A stretch of 64,000 bases of DNA from Cylindrospermum stagnale PCC 7417 (GTDB taxonomy: Bacteria; Cyanobacteriota; Cyanobacteriia; Cyanobacteriales; Nostocaceae). The notes below the pieces were generated by a model. The model searched no databases. It was not told where the DNA came from and saw nothing but the letters and a program-made list of their open reading frames with translations. A program made the position numbers and the translations under genes. The DNA lies in assembly GCF_000317535.1 (NCBI RefSeq), contig NC_019757.1:905001-969000 (forward strand), in the 5' to 3' direction. Shown here in pieces: positions 38,277 through 47,704 of the stretch (position 1 is the stretch's first letter; the number at the start of each line of letters is the position of its first letter).

Positions 38277-39461
38277 TCATTGGTCAGAGGAAAGCAGCAT
38301 CTCTTGCAACCGCTGCTGGAAGGCATCCATACCGAAGATCGCGATCGCCTGTTCTCTTAACCATTTTCCATCACAACGCTGGTCGTTTTTTTGAAGAATT
38401 TCGATACAAGCTGTAGCCACAGCATCTTGATTGCGGTGTGGTACTTGCCATCCCAATTTACCGTCCTGCAAGGGGTCAGAGGAGCCGTCGTCGTCACCAG
38501 ATAACACTGGTACTCCACTTGCCATCGCCTCTAGATAGACTATCCCAAAGCCTTCCTGGGAAGGCATAATATAAGCATCAGCCAGGCGGTAGTGGGCAAT
38601 CAATTGTTCTGTGGGCACAAATCCGGCAAAAACAATGCGATCGCTCACACCTAAATCTTGGGCTAGCTGGGCTAATCGCGGTTGGTCATCGCCACGACCA
38701 ATTACCAAATATTTTACTTCGGGGAAAACCTCAGCGATTTGCGGCAATGCCCGAATTGTGACATCGACGCCTTTGTAAATATCCCCCGACCACAGCCGCG
38801 CCACTGTCATTAAAACTTTGGCATTATTTAAATTATATTTCTCAACTAATTCTGGCTGTTTGGGGCCAGGCGTAAATTTATCCCCATCAATCGCACAAGG
38901 CAGTATCTGGACAGTGTTTGGGTTTATACTATTAGCAGCACAAAGGCGATCGCGGCTATAGCGGCTAATTGTCCAAATTTCGGCTGCTGATGACAACGCC
39001 TGACGTTCTTTATCTGTCAGCGGTTTCCAGACTTCTTTACCATAAGTCAGTACAGTGTAGGGAATCCCCAACGGCTGGCAAAAGGTTTTGATCATTACCG
39101 CCAGGTTAATATGACCGCAAAAAACATGTTGGGGGCGTTTTTGCCACAGTAATTTGAGCAAAGTTAATGCCAAGTTAACTCTCGCCAGCTGGGACGAGAA
39201 ATTTTTAAAGTAATGAAATTTTAAATTCTCTGACTCAAAAGGATTTAAGCAATCAGGGCTATCTCGCAGCAACAGGACTTCTGCGCTGTAGGCTGAGTTA
39301 AATTCCTGATAGCCGCGAAAAATGTCTTTAACATAGGATTGAATACCACCTTCGAGTGCATAAATTTCTAAGAACACGAAGAAATGCTGTGTTTTCTTGG
39401 GAAATTTAGGACTTAAATTTAGGTTTGCTGCCACTTTACTCAAATGTTGGTTTGCTGACAT
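38277..39461 (-). CDS. Glycosyltransferase family 4 protein
   Basis: A 394-residue GT-B fold glycosyltransferase. The N-terminal domain has ALEGGIQSYVKDIFRGY, the GG loop typical of GT4. The C-terminal domain contains VLMTVARLWSGDIYKGVD, the FAGFVPTEQLIAHYRLADAYI stretch and PSQEGFGIVYLEAMASG with the EX7E motif that binds the nucleotide-sugar donor. Likely adds a sugar to a polysaccharide or glycolipid. It is the first gene of a minus-strand pair with the zinc-ribbon protein. Donor and acceptor are not deducible. Confidence 0.9.
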   Translation of the reverse strand: MSANQHLSKVAANLNLSPKFPKKTQHFFVFLEIYALEGGIQSYVKDIFRGYQEFNSAYSAEVLLLRDSPDCLNPFESENLKFHYFKNFSSQLARVNLALTLLKLLWQKRPQHVFCGHINLAVMIKTFCQPLGIPYTVLTYGKEVWKPLTDKERQALSSAAEIWTISRYSRDRLCAANSINPNTVQILPCAIDGDKFTPGPKQPELVEKYNLNNAKVLMTVARLWSGDIYKGVDVTIRALPQIAEVFPEVKYLVIGRGDDQPRLAQLAQDLGVSDRIVFAGFVPTEQLIAHYRLADAYIMPSQEGFGIVYLEAMASGVPVLSGDDDGSSDPLQDGKLGWQVPHRNQDAVATACIEILQKNDQRCDGKWLREQAIAIFGMDAFQQRLQEMLLSSDQ

Positions 39462-39867
39462 TCACAGTGAGGATACTTATTTTTTTAGACAAATAAATAT
39501 TTATTTTTTGAGTTTTTTTGAGATTATTACTCAAAATGGGAGGTAGAAAATGCTGTTGATAGTTTTCCGAGAGATTTCTGCCTTACCATGCCCGCCCAAG
39601 TACAGGTTGGCGGAAATTAAAGCTCCCCTTCAAAATAGCCGAAAAACCGAATTTATCAGCTTTTTGTGCCTCTTTCTGCCTATATCCTTGATTCGGCAAA
39701 GCTACCACTTTGGCGCAGCCTCTGGCGATACAGATGAACTCCGAAGGAGCAGAGCTTATGCCTCCGGTGCGCTGTTCGCGTTGGCGCTTGCGATACGGGA
39801 GAGCAACGTTGACTGAGGAGCCAAGGCGTAGCGTATCTCTTACAGTCCGCTTTGTGACTCAGTGGGA
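39462..39867. other. Intergenic region with Nostoc-type repeats
   Basis: 406 bases without a convincing gene. The segment around 39735-39840 holds GCCTCCGGTGCGCTGTTCGC and GGCGTAGCGTATC phrases typical of dispersed repeats, and the open frames crossing it (plus 39550-39816, minus 39680-39910) are repeat-derived. Confidence 0.55.
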
Positions 39868-40299
39868 CTAGTGTTGTCCTTCTAGACAATATTTGACAAT
39901 CAGCAGACAATTCCTGCTATCGGCGCCACGTTCATAGACAACATGGTCAGCCAAGCGTCGCAGCAGAAACCATCCAAATCCACCTACTTGCAGAGTACCT
40001 GGTTCTGGCTCGGCGAGCGTATCAGGATTGAAAGGTTTTCCATGATCCCAAATTCTCATTTCTAGTCGGTCAATCCACAGAATCACTTCAATCTCTATGG
40101 TTGTTTCCGGTGGTAAAGCACGATGAGCGTGACGAACTGCGTTGGTAAAGCCCTCTGCTAATGCTAAGTTAAGGCGATAAATTTGGCTTTCTGACCAGCC
40201 ATATTGAGCTAAATGTCGCAGACAAAATTGCTCAAACCATTGTTGCACTTGGTTTAGGAGCTTAAGTTCGCTCTTCACCGTCAGATGGTCTTGCTGCAC
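39868..40299 (-). CDS. Anti-sigma regulatory factor-type ATP-binding protein (RsbW/SpoIIAB-like)
   Basis: A GHKL-fold serine-kinase-like protein. I prefer the GTG at 40299 (143 residues) because the 39 codons upstream to 40416 have no family character. NLALAEGFTNAVRHAH is the N box, LEMRIWDHGKPFNP the G1 box, and VGGFGWFLLRRLADHVVY the G2 region. Such proteins bind ATP and control a sigma factor or partner-switching cascade with STAS-domain antagonists. No partner lies next to it. Confidence 0.85.
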   Translation of the reverse strand: MQQDHLTVKSELKLLNQVQQWFEQFCLRHLAQYGWSESQIYRLNLALAEGFTNAVRHAHRALPPETTIEIEVILWIDRLEMRIWDHGKPFNPDTLAEPEPGTLQVGGFGWFLLRRLADHVVYERGADSRNCLLIVKYCLEGQH

Positions 40300-40430
40300 T
40301 ATGCTAAGAATTGACCTTGACTTGAATAGTAAGTTAAGTGAAAGTAAGTGAAAAATGTTCGTATTTGTTCTTTTTAGTAGCTTGGGCAGCCAAAACTTAA
40401 AATTTCCAGATGCCACCTAGACTAAGAAAA

Positions 40431-40567
40431 TTGACGCCTGTTGGTTGTTCTCAAAAGCAGATCCGCCATTCGTATGAAGGTTAGCTGCCGACTTAGACAC
40501 CCATCTGGGTGGCTTGTCGTCAGAGATCATCACTTTGGTATCTGAGAAGGAAACTCACAGGCGTCAA
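40431..40567. ncRNA. Candidate structured RNA between petD and the anti-sigma gene
   Basis: TTGACGCCTGT at 40431-40441 and its exact complement at 40557-40567 enclose 115 bases that contain further pairings, including CACCCATCTGGGTG. The long closing stem and internal helices suggest a folded RNA or the footprint of a repeat element. It lies just downstream of petD on the petD strand and upstream of the anti-sigma gene. The strand is undetermined and no known RNA family is recognised. Confidence 0.4.
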
Positions 40568-40586
40568 AGCACTTTGGTTAACTAAT

Positions 40587-41069
40587 TTAGAACAGTCCCA
40601 AAGTTAAGGATTTATCCAATGGCATAGCAGCACCAATACCTAGCCACAGGGTAACCAGAGTACCAAACAGGAATACTGTGGTGGCAACTGGACGACGGAA
40701 AGGGTTTTGGAACTTATTGACATTCTCAATAAAGGGAATCAGGATTAGTCCCAGAGGTACGGAAGCCATTGCTAAAACTCCCAAGAGTTTGTTGGGGAGC
40801 GATCGCAAAATCTGGAAGACAGGGTACAAATACCATTCCGGCAGAATTTCCAACGGTGTGGCGAAAGGATTTGCTGGTTCACCAGTCAGAGCGGGATCTA
40901 GCACGGCTAGAGCCACAATACAGGCGAAAGAACCCATGATCACAATGGGAAACACATACAGCAAGTCGTTAGGCCAAGCGGGTTCGCCGTAATAGTTGTG
41001 ACCCATACCTTGGGCGAGTTTGGCTCTTAACTTAGGATCACTGAGATCGGGTTTTTTCTGCGTTGACAT
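40587..41069 (-). CDS. petD: Cytochrome b6-f complex subunit IV
   Basis: A 160-residue thylakoid membrane subunit with three TM helices (about 38-56, 96-115, 130-148). The PEWY motif (residues 75-79 region, [20 protein letters not shown]) lines the quinol oxidation site. It is the second gene after petB, 258 bases downstream on the same strand, the normal petBD order. The ATG follows AGGAGAGC, a good ribosome-binding site. Length and sequence are standard. Confidence 0.98.
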   Translation of the reverse strand: MSTQKKPDLSDPKLRAKLAQGMGHNYYGEPAWPNDLLYVFPIVIMGSFACIVALAVLDPALTGEPANPFATPLEILPEWYLYPVFQILRSLPNKLLGVLAMASVPLGLILIPFIENVNKFQNPFRRPVATTVFLFGTLVTLWLGIGAAMPLDKSLTLGLF

Positions 41070-41327
41070 TTTTAAATTTGCTCTCCTGCTTAAGTTGAGT
41101 TAAAGCATTGGTGAAAGCCGTCAGCTATCAGGCCAGCCATTTGGAGGGAGACACTGCGATGCTATGGGTTGCAGCTACTTATCCTTGGCTTCTACAGCTT
41201 CCAGCTTCAGAAGAAGAGTGTTTGTTTGTAACTTTTGGTGCTAATTATTTCTTCTGTTTCCTCAGTTTAAAACAAACAACTCGATCTGGGAACTGAATGC
41301 TGTTGCCTTTAAGCTAACAACTTTAGA

Positions 41328-41975
41328 TTACAAAGGTCCAGAAATGCCTTGTTTGCGAATCATCAAGAAGTGGAACAGCATGAAGACCGCAATCAACCAA
41401 GGCAGGACAAAGGTGTGAGCGCTATAGTAGCGAGTTAGTGTCGCTTGACCAACACTCGAACCGCCGCGTAGCAGGTCAGAGATGAGAACGCCGACCACGG
41501 GAATTGCTTCTGGAACGCCACTAACGATTTTCACAGCCCAGTAGCCAACTTGGTCCCAAGGTAGGGAATAGCCTGTGACGCCAAAAGAAACGGTGATCAC
41601 AGCTAAGATGACACCACTGATCCAGGTCAGTTCACGGGGCTTTTTGAACCCGCCAGTCATGTAAACCCGGAAGGTGTGCAAAATCATCATCAGCACCATC
41701 ATGCTGGCGGACCAGCGGTGGATGGAACGAATTAGCCAACCGAAGTTGACTTGATTCATGATGTACTCTACGGAAGAATAAGCCTCGGCGACTGTTGGCT
41801 TATAGTAGAACGTCATCGCAAACCCAGTAGCAAACTGGATGAGAAAGCAAACCAGGGTAATGCCGCCCAGACAGTAAAAGATGTTGACGTGGGGAGGGAC
41901 GTACTTGCTGGTGACGTCATCAGCGAGGGCCTGAAGTTCCAAGCGTTCCTCAAACCAGTCATAAACGTTGGCCAT
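41328..41975 (-). CDS. petB: Cytochrome b6
   Basis: A 215-residue thylakoid membrane protein with four TM helices. The heme-ligating histidines fall at 86, 100, 187 and 202, and Cys35 in FYCLGG forms the covalent link to heme c_n. All are intact. With PetD it makes the quinol-oxidising core of the cytochrome b6-f complex in photosynthetic and respiratory electron flow. It leads the petB-petD unit and is divergent from ctpA, an arrangement known in other cyanobacteria. Confidence 0.98.
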   Translation of the reverse strand: MANVYDWFEERLELQALADDVTSKYVPPHVNIFYCLGGITLVCFLIQFATGFAMTFYYKPTVAEAYSSVEYIMNQVNFGWLIRSIHRWSASMMVLMMILHTFRVYMTGGFKKPRELTWISGVILAVITVSFGVTGYSLPWDQVGYWAVKIVSGVPEAIPVVGVLISDLLRGGSSVGQATLTRYYSAHTFVLPWLIAVFMLFHFLMIRKQGISGPL

Positions 41976-42351
41976 ACTTTTCTCAAGTTCCTAAAAATCG
42001 GTTGCGGTTGATAAATCTCCCAATAAGCAATTTTGGGATTTTAGCAAAGGGAAATTTGTTTGTTTGCTTGTCGACTTGCAGAAGGGTTACAGTTTTCAGA
42101 AACTTAACACTCTGTAAATATGGAATATATTGCGTTCTCTTCGCAACTTAACACCAAAATGGTAGTCACAAAGTAGATCTTATCGTTTGCTGAGTGGGTT
42201 GCACTGGAACCAGTTGATTTAACAACTTGATGAGAACAATGCAGCACTTCTATAAAAAAAGTAACATAGTCGAGAGATAGATTTCATCCAAAACAAGGCA
42301 AATGGGCAGCTCTAGGGAATTTGGGTTGAGGTGGCATTGAAAATGGGTTTA
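41976..42351. other. Divergent petB/ctpA promoter region
   Basis: About 370 bases that must contain the promoters of petB (leftward) and ctpA (rightward). I see no distinct operator or hairpin, and make no promoter call. Confidence 0.5.
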
Positions 42352-43587
42352 ATGAACAAACAGGTTTTTCGGCTAGGATTTTCATTGCTGGCAGCTTTTT
42401 GCTTGGCTCTGGGTATACTCGTCCCACCAGCAGCAGCTTTGACAGATGACCAAAAGCTAGTATCAGAAGTTTGGCGAATTGTCAATCGTAGTTATCTGGA
42501 TGAGTCGTTTAATCATCAAAACTGGGCGGCAGTAAGGCAGCAGACGCTCTCGAAGCCGCTGCAAAACCACCAAGCAGCTTATGAGGCTATTCAGAGGATG
42601 CTCAAGAGCCTAGACGACCCTTTTACCAGGTTTTTAGACCCTGAGCAGTACCGCAGTTTGCAGGTGAATACTTCTGGCGAACTGACGGGGGTGGGATTGC
42701 AAATTGCGCTCAATCCCCAGACGGGCAAGTTGGAAGTAATAGCACCCATAGCCGGTTCTCCAGCGGATAAAGCTGGGATTCAACCACGCGATCGCATCCT
42801 CAAAATTGAGGGCATGTCCACAGAAAATCTCACCCTCGACGAAGCTGCGGCGCGGATGCGCGGGCCGATTGGCAGCCTCGTGACTCTGTTGATTGATCGA
42901 GAAGCAGAGGGAGAAATAGAGATTAGAGTAGTGCGATCGCGCATTGCTCTTAACCCAGTGGTGGCAGAATTACGTTCATCAGCGCAGGGAACGCCCATTG
43001 GCTATCTACGCCTAAGTCAATTTAATGCCAATGCCTCAATGGAGTTGGCACAAGCTATTTCTAGTCTAGAAAAAAAAGGCGCTGCTGCCTATATTCTAGA
43101 TTTGCGAAATAATCCAGGAGGGCTATTGCAATCGGGAATTGAGATCGCCCGCCAGTGGTTAGACTCCGGGACTATAGTCTACACCGTGAATCGGCAAGGC
43201 ATTCAGGGGAGTTTTGAAGCATCTGGGCTAGCTCTGACAGCAGATCCGCTGGTGATTTTAGTAAATCAAGGAACTGCTAGCGCCAGTGAAATTCTCGCCG
43301 GCGCACTCCAAGATAACGGTCGTGCCCAATTGGTAGGCGAAACCACTTTTGGGAAGGGCCTAATCCAATCCTTATTTGAATTGTCTGATGGTTCTGGCTT
43401 GGCAGTAACAATTGCTAAATACGAAACCCCTAACCACCATGATATTAACAAATTAGGTATTAAACCAGACAAGGTGATCACTCAAGAGGCAATTACCCGC
43501 GACCAGATTGCCACAGAAGCCGATGGTCAATATCAAGCCGCAGTGGAACTGCTGATTAAAAACTCAGTAGTAGTGGGAGCAAAATGA
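42352..43587 (+). CDS. ctpA: C-terminal processing peptidase (CtpA)
   Basis: A serine protease of the S41A family, about 411 residues from the ATG at 42352 (an alternative ATG lies at 42343, a GTG at 42331). A signal peptide (LGFSLLAAFCLALGILVPPAAA) targets it to the lumen, where CtpA trims the D1 protein of photosystem II. A PDZ domain (about 100-190) is followed by the catalytic NQGTASASEILAGAL with the Ser near 310 and TFGKG with the Lys near 335. The Ser-Lys spacing fits D1 peptidases. Divergent from petB. Confidence 0.93.
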   Translation: MNKQVFRLGFSLLAAFCLALGILVPPAAALTDDQKLVSEVWRIVNRSYLDESFNHQNWAAVRQQTLSKPLQNHQAAYEAIQRMLKSLDDPFTRFLDPEQYRSLQVNTSGELTGVGLQIALNPQTGKLEVIAPIAGSPADKAGIQPRDRILKIEGMSTENLTLDEAAARMRGPIGSLVTLLIDREAEGEIEIRVVRSRIALNPVVAELRSSAQGTPIGYLRLSQFNANASMELAQAISSLEKKGAAAYILDLRNNPGGLLQSGIEIARQWLDSGTIVYTVNRQGIQGSFEASGLALTADPLVILVNQGTASASEILAGALQDNGRAQLVGETTFGKGLIQSLFELSDGSGLAVTIAKYETPNHHDINKLGIKPDKVITQEAITRDQIATEADGQYQAAVELLIKNSVVVGAK

Positions 43588-43644
43588 AGTCAGGAGAAGA
43601 GGAAGACTTGGGAGATGTGGCTTCAATAATTCCTCCTTCTCCCC

Positions 43645-44406
43645 TCAAAGGATAGCTTGTGCCGCCAGCATTGCCTGTAAATCCAGTCCGGCGAGGCGCT
43701 GGTAAGCTTGGTCTATTAAACGTTTGCCTCTCAGAAGACCTGTATTCGCGCCGGGGCAAATGTACTGAAGCGTTTCCGGTGTAAACCGTTCTAGGAGTGA
43801 TTGCAGGCTTTTAATTTGTCGGGACCAGTGAAAGGTTTTTGCTGTTCGTAGTGGCATTGGTTGGCTTTGCTGATTGGGGACTAAATGGCGGCCAGTAAAT
43901 AGCACTCCCCCAAATTCTTGGTAGTATAGGCAAGAAGATCCGGGAGAATGACCCGGTGTCCAAACCACTTGTGCTGTTGAATTGAGAGTGAATTCTTGAC
44001 TAAAGGTGGTTACCGTTAACCCAGGTAATAAATAGGCTTCTTCCTCTTGAATCAAAATCTCGCAGCCTAAGATTTGCTGAATTTCAGCCGCCTTGCCAAT
44101 AGCACCACGATGGGTAAGAAATAACCAACGCACACCACCATGCGATCGCCAAAAATCTTGATTTGTCTGGTCTAAGGCGGGGCAATCGATCAGGATATTA
44201 CCTTCATTCCTGACAATAAAGTAAGAGGTTCCCCCTAATGTCTCCCGATTTGGGGGAAAGGCAAAGATGCTGTTGAGCGCGAAGTTTGTAGAGGTGGAGC
44301 TTGTTTCCGTAAGGGTATAAAGAACAGATCCGCTAGGAACTCCGTCTGAAAGTACTACTCGTGGTGACTTAGTTGTCTGACTCGGCTGTTGAGGTAAAGA
44401 GCACAT
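43645..44406 (-). CDS. Metallo-beta-lactamase fold protein with degenerate zinc site
   Basis: A protein of about 253 residues (start ATG at 44406; 44418 possible). Overall layout follows the MBL fold: NEGNILIDCPAL, then FLTHRGAIGKAAEIQQILGC at the place of the HxHxDH motif, TPGHSPGSSCLYY, and FTGRHLVP. The canonical HxHxDH is reduced to a single His (THRGAIG) and the metal-bridging Asp at FTGDH is Arg. It is likely a non-catalytic or altered-specificity member. It converges with ctpA, 57 bases away. Function unknown. Confidence 0.78.
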   Translation of the reverse strand: MCSLPQQPSQTTKSPRVVLSDGVPSGSVLYTLTETSSTSTNFALNSIFAFPPNRETLGGTSYFIVRNEGNILIDCPALDQTNQDFWRSHGGVRWLFLTHRGAIGKAAEIQQILGCEILIQEEEAYLLPGLTVTTFSQEFTLNSTAQVVWTPGHSPGSSCLYYQEFGGVLFTGRHLVPNQQSQPMPLRTAKTFHWSRQIKSLQSLLERFTPETLQYICPGANTGLLRGKRLIDQAYQRLAGLDLQAMLAAQAIL

Positions 44407-44418
44407 GAAAAAAACCAA

Positions 44419-44885
44419 AATAGAAGAGTTGTGGACAATCTGGTGACAAAAAAGTGCGGTTCGCGTGAAAGTCCCTCGGCTTGAGCCAGCAGATGAAACA
44501 CGACCCGAATGGCTCTAGCCCCCATCTAGAGGTATCATAAAATAAGCAAGTGCAGGTGCGGTGATTTGTTCAATTCCAGATACTTACATCCCCTTTAGGG
44601 AAGGCAGTTCAATCATACTTGGCAGCAATGAACCTGAACCAACCTAGGCTCTCTTCATCAGCAGAGTGTGGACGCTTAAAACTTTTCTTTTGACAAGTTA
44701 GCGTAGCGGAATTTTTACCTGACGGGGAGTGTCAACGTCTAGAAATTATTCAGGATTGGATCTTGAGATTTAACTAACGCTGTTGACTGTGGTTGAAAAA
44801 ATTGGGGGTTGAGGTTTGTCTTGTAGTTAGTGCCTTTGTGCGGAAACTACAGGTGCAACATTTTTTCAAAATTAGTGAAGATAAC
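44419..44885. other. Intergenic region with a possible group II intron 5' fragment
   Basis: 467 bases divergent between the MBL and protease genes. Near 44452 the sequence GTGCGGTTCGCGTGAAAGTC followed by TTGAGCCAGCAGATGAAACAC resembles the 5' end (GUGYG consensus) of a group II intron, but no intron-encoded protein or domain V is visible. The remainder shows nothing I can name. Confidence 0.35.
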
Positions 44886-46370
44886 ATGGCATTTTGGTTT
44901 CTCCTCCTACTGGGGCTAGCTACTTACTTGATGGTGCAGCGCAGCGTTGCTCAAATTACCCGCACACCAGTATGGTTGTTGTGGCTGGTTTTAATGACAC
45001 CAGCAATACTGTTGAGCGGATGGACGCTAATGTATGGGGCGAAACAACCGCCACCGCCAGGGCTAATCTTATGGCCGTCTGTTGTTTGCCTGCTGTTATA
45101 CTGGCTGCTATTTCAATGGGGACGCCAAACACCAAGGGATACACAGGCTCAAGCTTTACTAGCTACCGAATCACAACCGACTGCTAGTCCTACTGTAGAA
45201 CCAGTACCGCTGCGTCCCATAGAACAAACGGAAGAAACCCATCTGCGTAATTGCTTTCCCTGGTCTGTATACTACATCCAAAATATTGAGTATCGACCCC
45301 AAGCAGTGATCTGTCGGGGTAAGTTGCGAACTACACCAACCAATGCTTACCAGCAGATTAAAACCAATATTGAGGAGCAATTTGGCGATCGCTTCCTGCT
45401 GATCTTTCAAGAAGGTAACAATGACAAACCCTTCTTTGTGCTAGTTCCCAATACACAAGCTGCCAAAGAAGTCAATACTCGCCGCGACTCTGAAAGGTTA
45501 ACTCGACCAGGACTAGCAATCATGCTGCTAGTAGCTACTTTGGTAACTACAACCTTAGTGGGAGCGAAATTGGCTGGTGTTGATTTGACCAAACTGGAAT
45601 CTGACCCAACTGTTCTTCTCAAGGGATTGCCCTATGCTTTAGGGTTAATGACCATTTTGGGTATCCATGAACTTGGTCATTATCTGACAGCAAAACGCTA
45701 CAAAATTCGCTCGACCTTGCCTTATTTTATTCCTATGCCTTTTTTCTTGGGAACTTTTGGCGCATTTATTCAGATGCGAAGCCCGATTCCCAACCGCAAA
45801 GCTTTATTTGATGTGAGTATTGCTGGGCCAATAGCAGGATTTGTCGCTACCTTACCTTTACTGCTATGGGGTTTAGCTCATTCTGATGTCGTACCCCTGA
45901 ACGAAAAAATAGGTACGTTAAACCCCAATGCCCTCAATCCCACATATTCCATCTTACTAGCGTTGCTCTCGAAGTTAGCCCTAGGCACTGATTTAACACC
46001 AAAATCAGCAATTGATCTACATCCAGTAGCGGTAGCTGGCTTTCTGGGGTTAATTGTTACAGCATTAAATTTGATGCCAGTGGGACAACTAGATGGGGGT
46101 CACATTATCCATGCCATGTTTGGGCAACGAACCGCCATCGTCATTGGTCAAATTGCTCGCTTGTTGTTACTACTGCTTTCTCTAATCCAAGAAGAATTTT
46201 TGTTATGGGCAATTATCTTATTATTCATTCCGTTGATTGATGAACCTGCGCTGAATGATGTCACAGAACTGGATAATAAACGGGATGTATTGGGGTTGCT
46301 AGCAATGGCTTTGTTGTTGATGATTGTGCTGCCACTACCGCAAGCGATGGCTCGTTTGTTGCAGATTTAA
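44886..46370 (+). CDS. Site-2 protease family metalloprotease (EGY1-like)
   Basis: A 494-residue intramembrane zinc protease of the M50 family. The start is the ATG at 44886; the frame upstream is noise from a TTG. Two N-terminal TM helices precede a cytosolic part (about 90-200: YYIQNIEYRPQAVICRGKLRTTPT). Then come IHELGHYLTAKRY with the HELGH zinc ligands near 261-265 and LNLMPVGQLDGGHIIHA with the second Asp ligand near 400. The layout matches the plant chloroplast EGY1 proteins and their cyanobacterial homologues. Substrate unknown; membrane-bound anti-sigma factors are the usual substrates of the superfamily. Confidence 0.9.
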   Translation: MAFWFLLLLGLATYLMVQRSVAQITRTPVWLLWLVLMTPAILLSGWTLMYGAKQPPPPGLILWPSVVCLLLYWLLFQWGRQTPRDTQAQALLATESQPTASPTVEPVPLRPIEQTEETHLRNCFPWSVYYIQNIEYRPQAVICRGKLRTTPTNAYQQIKTNIEEQFGDRFLLIFQEGNNDKPFFVLVPNTQAAKEVNTRRDSERLTRPGLAIMLLVATLVTTTLVGAKLAGVDLTKLESDPTVLLKGLPYALGLMTILGIHELGHYLTAKRYKIRSTLPYFIPMPFFLGTFGAFIQMRSPIPNRKALFDVSIAGPIAGFVATLPLLLWGLAHSDVVPLNEKIGTLNPNALNPTYSILLALLSKLALGTDLTPKSAIDLHPVAVAGFLGLIVTALNLMPVGQLDGGHIIHAMFGQRTAIVIGQIARLLLLLLSLIQEEFLLWAIILLFIPLIDEPALNDVTELDNKRDVLGLLAMALLLMIVLPLPQAMARLLQI

Positions 46371-46450
46371 ATTATCTTGACATCAACTGGTTTTTAATTT
46401 GAGGTTAATCCACAGATGACACAAGAATTAATAGACCAGCGAAATCTCAT

Positions 46451-46864
46451 TTATCCAGGGAATCGGTAAATAACTCCTTTTTCATCACTTATTTCAAAGT
46501 TAGCATTTAGTTGTTTGGCTTTTTCGTCTAAATATTGTTTGGCTTCCTCTATAGATATTTGAGCAGATAAAGCAAATTTTGTAATTGTGATTTCTCCTTC
46601 TTCTTGTTGTAATAAATGCAGAAATAGTTGTTCTCTTTCTAAATTAAATTGTTTAAGTTGTTGTTGGTGTTGTTGTCGTAAACTCCAGATAATCCATGCT
46701 CCTATAGCTGTTGATGGTAGACCAAGTACAACCATTGCTGCTAATGCCCCTTCTTTATCTTCCTTAGTTTCCTTAGAATCCATTAAGTCTATAGTGCCTA
46801 GTAATAGGATAGCTAGACCAATTACTAAGAATGAACCTGCAAATATTTTTTTTAGTATTTTCAT
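46451..46864 (-). CDS. Hypothetical membrane protein with coiled coil
   Basis: A 137-residue protein with two TM segments (about 8-24 and 43-63) followed by a Gln-rich coiled coil (QQHQQQLKQFNLEREQLF) and a small winged-helix-like tail (EGEITITKFALSAQISIEEAKQYL). The tail resembles the C-terminal domain of short regulator-like membrane proteins that sense folding or stress, but no family is certain. Convergent with the S2P gene, with no obvious partner. Confidence 0.7.
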   Translation of the reverse strand: MKILKKIFAGSFLVIGLAILLLGTIDLMDSKETKEDKEGALAAMVVLGLPSTAIGAWIIWSLRQQHQQQLKQFNLEREQLFLHLLQQEEGEITITKFALSAQISIEEAKQYLDEKAKQLNANFEISDEKGVIYRFPG

Positions 46865-47000
46865 AGATTTTTGTCAGCTAATATCCAATCAATCAGCATT
46901 AGTCAGGGTATTTTTCAGATATTATATTGCTATTTGTCGCCTTTGACCTTGAGGGCTAAAGCCGCTGAGTTTTATGCTTACCGAGTAATCTCATAAGTGA

Positions 47001-47034
47001 AAAAAAACAGCAAGCCCGTATTGACGGGCTTTGC
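47001..47034 (-). terminator. Rho-independent terminator of the bilin lyase gene
   Basis: On the minus strand a stem of GCAAAGCCCGT against its complement (47010-47034, with a TACG-like loop) is followed by a run of seven T residues (A-run on the plus strand at 47001-47007). It lies 17 bases past the stop at 47052. Confidence 0.85.
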
Positions 47035-47051
47035 TATTGTAGTATGAGGTT

Positions 47052-47627
47052 TTAGCCTGCGGTTGCATTAACTGAATTAGCCGCCGCATTCGCTTTCTCA
47101 GATGCCGCAGTACCACCCATGCGAATCTCCGAAGTGAAAGAAGCCATACTAAAGCCGCCAAAGCGCTTGAGGATACTCACCCGCATCCGCAAATTAGGAC
47201 TAGCAAACCACAAGCGTTCCTCAGACCACATGGTTTCATACTCTGTAATCAGCATTAGGGCGCCATCGCTGCCCATTTTATAAGTACCGGCGACTGGGGC
47301 TTTCTCGGCATAACCCATTTCTCGCAGTAACTTACCTTCATCTGGATTTTCTGTATTCGGGACTGTGACTAACACAGTAGAACCGCTGTGTTTTTCTTCA
47401 TCCCATTCCATTGTGCCATTCCAGGTAACTCTAGCGCCACAGGAGGCAGAACTAGGATGAATTTCGTACTGTTCACACAGTTTGATCACTTCTGGATGAT
47501 CTGCTGCCAGGCTCTCAATGACGATGTCTGACTTGCCGTCTTCGGATTCCTTAAAAGCCAAATGGTGACTAGTCCGATGGGAAAACCATTTACCAGCACT
47601 TAACTCAAAAAACTCTTCAATATTCAT
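47052..47627 (-). CDS. cpcS: Phycobiliprotein lyase, CpcS/CpeS family
   Basis: A 191-residue lipocalin-like protein that chaperones bilin attachment to Cys84-type sites of phycobiliproteins. [20 protein letters not shown] opens the family, [16 protein letters not shown] follows, and the conserved [16 protein letters not shown] near 141-156 contains the Arg and Trp that position the bilin. The Ala/Asn-rich C-terminal tail is usual. A terminator follows, and a HEAT-repeat gene precedes it on the same strand 77 bases upstream. Confidence 0.92.
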   Translation of the reverse strand: MNIEEFFELSAGKWFSHRTSHHLAFKESEDGKSDIVIESLAADHPEVIKLCEQYEIHPSSASCGARVTWNGTMEWDEEKHSGSTVLVTVPNTENPDEGKLLREMGYAEKAPVAGTYKMGSDGALMLITEYETMWSEERLWFASPNLRMRVSILKRFGGFSMASFTSEIRMGGTAASEKANAAANSVNATAG

Positions 47628-47704
47628 GAATGAAACTATCCTGCATCAAAATTTTGCAAATCCTACTTATTATTAAAAGGTAGTAGGTGGCGTTTATATC
47701 AAAC

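Noticed and set aside
39550-39910. Open frames across the gap between the GT4 and anti-sigma genes
   Set aside because: Coding potential comes from dispersed repeat sequence.
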